In this document: positions 59,580 to 64,000 of the stretch, in pieces | Numbering within the stretch: the first letter of the stretch is position 1 | Layout of the letters: every line of letters begins with the position of its first letter | Assembly: GCF_026230105.1 (NCBI RefSeq) | Contig: NC_079479.1 | Coordinates: 14,953,734-15,017,733 of the forward strand | DNA length: 64,000 nt | DNA from: Diorhabda sublineata | Taxonomy: Eukaryota; Arthropoda; Insecta; Coleoptera; Chrysomelidae | Direction: 5' to 3' | The notes under the pieces: generated by a model | What the model saw: only the letters and a program-made list of their open reading frames with translations | Databases searched by the model: none | What the model was told of the DNA's origin: nothing | Made by a program: the position numbers and the translations under genes

Positions 59580-60600
59580 ATAACGTCTCCGACTGATGAA
59601 AACCTCCCTGCTAAAACTCACCCACATAGCTTACGCATGCATAATACTTCAGTCAGTATAAGGCGAATGCGTTCTTTTGACATGTCGATATCCACTAAGT
59701 TGGAATTTCTAGAATCGTTGGCGATATTTATACTGTACACACTGTTTATACATACTACCATTACACCAACACAATTACACTGTCTGACGCGCCATTCGAT
59801 AACCAAGTTATCGTCTAAGTATGAAGGTAAACTAAAACCTAATAACTTGACGTACCTGTTTAATACTAAATTTTCCCACCAATAAATCTTCACATTTATT
59901 CCTTGACTACCAAACTATAGAGTGGGCTGTAAGGAATTGGCCCTTTGACCTTATTATTTAGAAAAGAGTGGAGTATGTGAAATTAGTTATAGTGATTGTG
60001 ACGGAAAGTATATTGGGCAGACTAAGAGATGTGTTAATGCCCAATTAAAAGAGCACATAGCTCATTTAAAATATGGACCGTACGAAAAATCGAGTATTGC
60101 TGATCACGCTACCAATCATAATCTTGACCTAAATATTAATAATGTAAAATTTTTAAAAAATGTATCCAATAAAAAATTGTTGTATGCATTTGGAAGCCTT
60201 GAAATTGCTAAATGTAAGAAAAGCTTAAATAAAGCCAACGAGCCAATTCCTTACAGCCCACTATATAGTTTAGCAGTAAAGGAATAAATGTGAAGATTCC
60301 CGTCAAGAAGGTTTTCCCGCTGGAATTAATTTTCGCGGGAGAAGATTTATTGGTGGAAAAATTCAGTATAAAACAGGTAAGTCAAGTTTACCTTCAGTGT
60401 CTGAAGACGATAACTTTATTATCGAAACGCGCTTCAGACAGTGTAATTGTGAGTGTTGGTGTGGTAATAGTGTAAACAGTGTTTTCAGTATGCCAAATAT
60501 CCTATTCTATCTCTCTAGCCTTAATCCGACGGTCACCCAATATCATTTTTGGAACTTTTTCGATGAAATCGTTAATTATCGCACTTTTTAGCCACCCCAA
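59580..60600 (+). mobile_element. Penelope-like element 3' end flanked by inverted pseudo-LTRs
   Basis: The block 60243-60500 (CCAATTCCTTACAGCCCACT onward) is repeated in reverse complement at about 59610-59945. The GIY-YIG coding end lies between. The outer blocks also contain a matching stem-loop (60398-60440 and about 59790-59825 reversed). The minus-strand frame of the left block contains MSKERIRLILTE. Such inverted flanking repeats are characteristic of Penelope-like elements. Confidence 0.7.
59955..60290 (+). pseudogene. Penelope-like GIY-YIG endonuclease end
   Basis: Reads GVCEISYSDCDGKYIGQTKR, CVNAQLKEHIAHLKYGPYEK, SSIADHATNHNLDLNINNVK and FLKNVSNKKLLYAFGSLEIA, then ANEPIPYSPLYSLAVKE and stop at 60285-60287. 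YIGQT, His of the EH motif, and the Glu in SLEIA, which is the metal-binding residue of GIY-YIG nucleases, are present. It is the best preserved nuclease end in the window, over 330 bases without a stop. The reverse transcriptase is missing. The nuclease nicks target DNA in the parent element. Confidence 0.8.
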
Positions 60601-61879
60601 ACGTTCGTCGTCAGTAAAAATGATATGGCTACGTTTGAATTATTCACTTATATGATTGTCAAGAAGAAACTAATCGTCAAAAATTGAAGAAATTTTATTG
60701 AGAATCTCTGAACGCATACGCGAATTTAACTCCCAACTGGCACCTTCAATTTCAGGTTAGAGACTTTTCATATAATCTTTGTTCTCTCTAAACTCATAGG
60801 TTTCAAACTTTCCGGAAATTATTTTTGAGTTATTTCTTACTTCTCGTTTGCCAATGTTTAGGGATGTAGGAACTTCATGTTGACATATTTTTCACGAGAA
60901 ACTATTTTATTTTTTCTACATTTATAGTACTGAAAATAGTTTATGTAAAATATATAGAATTTTTGGAGTTTTCCTTGAAATAACGTTTGATTTCATAGGC
61001 TTGAGAACCGCTGGTTTATAAACTCATATCTATAGATATAGAAGCATAATAGCTCCACACTATAATAGATTTGAATAAACAGAAATGTGAATAACAGCTT
61101 CTGAGTGAATTGTTTGCCCGTCACAATACGACTCTTGATAACATTCAATAAAATGCTATACTCTGGGTAGATGATGAAAAATGTTTTGTATTCGCCATTA
61201 TGGCTTCAGTGATAGGCAGCTATTGAAACTTCCTGGAAATACATGCTCAAATTATAATAACTCATAACAACACCTACAAAACATGATGATGTCCAAATAT
61301 AGTAAAACAATACTTTAATAATAGTAGTTTTATGCGATTTAGAAGAATAAGCAGCAGTTTAAAATTTCGAGATAAATCGATATCAAAATTTATGAGTTTT
61401 CCATGACTTCTTGTTTACAGTATAGAAGTTTAATATAAATTAAAATTCTTAGCAACAAACATTAATATATATTCTGTTACCTGCTGCTCAATAGGTGGTA
61501 ACTGTTTAAATTTCTGCGATGAATTCTCTAATACATCAGTAGATATTCGCAGTTGATTCAATTTAATCATTGTTATCAATTGTTTTGATCCCATCAAGAT
61601 GAGCATATTTTCAGATTGAATATTTCTGACAACTTAACGATTTGATACAATTATACACTTGTAATACAAATATGTTTCTCATACCTTGTTATCAATACAC
61701 ATTTTCAATAAACAGATTCAGAGAATATTAACAAGATAAATGAGTGAGATGTATTTAAAAACGTGGAACTTGGAAATGGAAGGAACCTCAATATCGCATT
61801 AAAATGTAGTAGAGATAAAACCAAATGGTATTTAAAATTTGGTATCAGTAGGCATAATAGCTATAATTCTTCCAATAGC
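60601..61879. other. Gene-free stretch
   Basis: A minus-strand frame near 60520-60600 reads MILGDRRIKAREI, like the N terminus of a mariner transposase, but it is only a few codons in context. Nothing else. Confidence 0.35.
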
Positions 61880-62060
61880 ACATGCAGAAGATGGTTATGC
61901 GAGGAACAATAAATATTTCATAAATACGCAAGGCACTCATACCAAATTAAGAAAAGAATAATGTTTACTCCCCGTATACAATTCGGTAAACATTTAACAA
62001 ACTGTCAATCCACGTGGGCTCATCATCTCCACTGATTACCAATGGAAACATCGAATCGTA
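61880..62060 (-). repeat. Dispersed repeat, inverted match to 38395-38530
   Basis: See the entry at 38395-38530. Matching includes CCACGTGGATTGACAGTTTG on the minus strand and TAAACATTATTCTTTTC. Confidence 0.5.
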
Positions 62061-62436
62061 AACATAACTGCATTTTTATTGGCCCAAGTTGTCGGAAGGC
62101 GTACGTACACAATTTTTTTGAAATATTACTGCTAGACAGTTTGCGATAAGAAGTGGTGTCGTTTGGTGAGATTCATTTAATTCATAAATTTCTTTAAATA
62201 AATAGAAATATAGCGTTCTATAAACTATGGGCGATTGAAGACATTTAGTCCTCGGGCCCTCGACCCATTTTTTTATGATGACCAACAAGCTGGAAATTTG
62301 TAAATCGCTTGTTTAGGTCAAGACCGACAACTTTTTTTCTTTGAGAGAAACCTTGATTTTGCGCCATTCACTCCGTAGAGGGCAGTAAACATGTAATATG
62401 GCCGAATTATCAATAATTAATTACCAACTGGTTGAT

Positions 62437-63952
62437 ATTGCGCCATTTCCCTGTCCGACAGTCTAGTTATGTCACTTTACCACGCTTATATTAATGGATA
62501 ACCAGCAAGCTGATTTTTTGAGAATTCGAAGGTTAATAAATTAAAAAAACATGTACTCATTTTGTCCGACGTATAGCGCGCGTTATAAAGGGAATCCAAC
62601 ACTTGCAACCTGCGTTTTTAACAACAATTGCATTACTGATTACCAACCGTCGGACAACGGGAGGGTTTATAAAAAAAACATATTTTCCGACTGATTGTCA
62701 CTCATGTACTCATGTAAAGGGAGTCCGACACTTGGAACTTGCGTTTTTAACAACTAATGCATCACTGATTACCAACAGGCTGATTTTTTTTTACTTCATA
62801 ATTATATATGAAACCTATTAAGTTTATTGGCCGACAAAAATCATGGGTCAAACTCTTTAGATAATTAAAAAATACAATTGCTTTTTTGTTCAGTAGAATG
62901 GACTAACTGTATCTTTATTTTTGGTTTTTTCCCTTGATCTACTTACTTTAAAACAGCTGAATGTTAACATATTCTTATTTTGAATAACTAAAACTAAAAA
63001 TGATAAAATTAAGCATTTTTAGCTTTCTTGGCTCAGTTTTTGACTCGACGAATTCAGGGTTGACTTGTACAAAATTTTTATACAATTGTACAGAATTTTC
63101 TAAAATAAATTTTTTTCCGACCTATCAGAACTAAAGTTTACTCAGCCAGCACAAAATATTTCTGAGAGCTTTGTGAAATATTTCAAAAGGAATAGAAGAG
63201 ATCTTAAGAGATACATCAATAGTTTTTTATTGTCTAAGCTTGAAATCTTTCAGAAAGATTTCAGAAATATTTTGTGTTTTCTGGGTAGTAATATGCCTGA
63301 ATCACAGAGAAGTATTGGTATTTTTCTTCAATCCGTGTGCGTGAATACAACTCGCCACGAATTACAAAAGCATGCTCATACTTGGAAGAGTCTATTTTAT
63401 GTATTTGTATACTATTGAATTAGTGAGCGTGAATATTGAGGGACAACCGGCTTACTCGTAGATTTCAGTTCGCCACGTGTCTTATAATAATTTATATTTA
63501 AAAAAAGCAATGGAGTGTTTCTTGTATGAAATTAAAACAGAAAAGATAGGCGTACAAGTGAGGAAATTAAGCCCTTTGACCCAGATATTTTAAAAATTAA
63601 CAAAAAAGAAAAAAATCAAGAAAAAAATGAATTCATATGTTCTTTGTGTCGGACTACTTTATGGCGCAATATTTCTGTCGGTCAAAGTGACAATTAGTCG
63701 GAAAATATGTTTTTTTTATAAACCCTCCCGTTGTCCGACGGTTGGTAATCAGTGATGCAATTGTTGTTAAAAACGCAGGTTGCAAGTGTTGGATTCCCTT
63801 TATAACGCGCGCTATAGGTCGGACAAAATGAGTACATGTTTTTTTAATTTATTAACTTTCGAATTCTCAAAAAATCAGCTTGCTGGTTATCCATTAATAT
63901 AAGCGTGGTAAAGTGACATAATTAGCCTGTCGGACAGGGGAAATGGCGCATT
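62437..63952. mobile_element. Inverted-repeat element with nearly identical 255-bp arms
   Basis: Left arm 62437-62691 and right arm 63697-63952 are reverse complements with only a few mismatches. GTCGGAC or its close variants recur about a dozen times in and just inside the arms. The interior (62692-63696) also holds a second diverged unit of the arm (62700-62790). An 81-codon frame at 63173-63418 in the loop is not recognised. No known transposase. The class is unknown; more may lie right of the window since similar GCGCCA and GTCGAAC motifs continue. Confidence 0.8.
63173..63418 (+). other. Unrecognised open frame in the inverted-repeat element
   Basis: 81 codons starting MKYFKRNRRDLKRYINSF. 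It has a basic start, Phe-rich segments and NTTRHELQKHAHTWKSL. I find no domain. It could be a relic of the element gene or chance, since the surrounding DNA is AT-rich. Its position in the loop between young arms is the only reason to note it. Confidence 0.25.
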
Positions 63953-64000
63953 ATTTTTGTCGAACAAATTTCTTTGAGGTAATAATAATAAATAATATCC

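Noticed and set aside
60520..60620. Mariner-like MILGDRRIKAREI on the minus strand
   Set aside because: Too short, with no flanking residues of the family and no terminal repeats. It overlaps the Penelope flank.

Overview
The window is AT-rich animal DNA, most likely from an insect. It has intron-containing host coding sequence with GT-AG junctions, dispersed (TA)n tracts, and insect-type transposons: mariner, hAT, PIF/Harbinger, Helitron, Crypton-like, Penelope-like and Jockey-like elements. There are no bacterial operons, and I found no rRNA, tRNA or CRISPR signal. The exact insect order cannot be settled from what I can see.

The only host gene I can assemble is a four-exon, 217-residue DUSP23-like protein tyrosine phosphatase on the plus strand (exons 31797-31858, 36272-36396, 45220-45380, 55210-55515). 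All junction phases are compatible and all introns are GT-AG. Its catalytic loop is complete except that the nucleophilic cysteine codon is GAT (Asp), so it reads as a pseudophosphatase. The three introns (4.4, 8.8 and 9.8 kb) are packed with transposons.

Layout. 1-5.6 kb: hAT end, a degenerate long-terminal-repeat mariner, a MITE and a foldback repeat. 5.6-11.3 kb: Helitron end fragment, two hAT tails facing each other around a broken cysteine-rich gene, and a split LINE fragment. 13-16.8 kb: Penelope GIY-YIG remnant, MITEs and a palindromic mariner derivative. 16.8-21 kb: a PIF/Harbinger element whose two genes lie interleaved on opposite strands, a Helitron helicase scrap and a Crypton-type tyrosine recombinase fragment. 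22-28 kb: Penelope, LINE and mariner scraps. 28.6-30.8 kb: a large inverted-repeat element. 31.8-55.5 kb: the phosphatase gene. Its introns hold a nearly perfect Tc1/mariner element with intact transposase (31940-33935), a second Helitron, a DDE transposon, irritans-like and mellifera-like mariners, a hAT, a Gypsy-type integrase remnant, a 5 kb Jockey-like LINE (46.3-51.4 kb) and an RTE-like LINE (52-54.2 kb). 56.4-58.2 kb: a large foldback. 59.6-60.5 kb: a Penelope 3' end flanked by inverted pseudo-LTRs. 62.4-64 kb: an element with two almost identical 255-bp inverted arms.

Most transposon genes are decayed. The young-looking items are the 31.9-33.9 kb mariner-like element and the 62.4-63.95 kb inverted-repeat element. 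All family assignments come from recognised motifs and reading, not from database searches.
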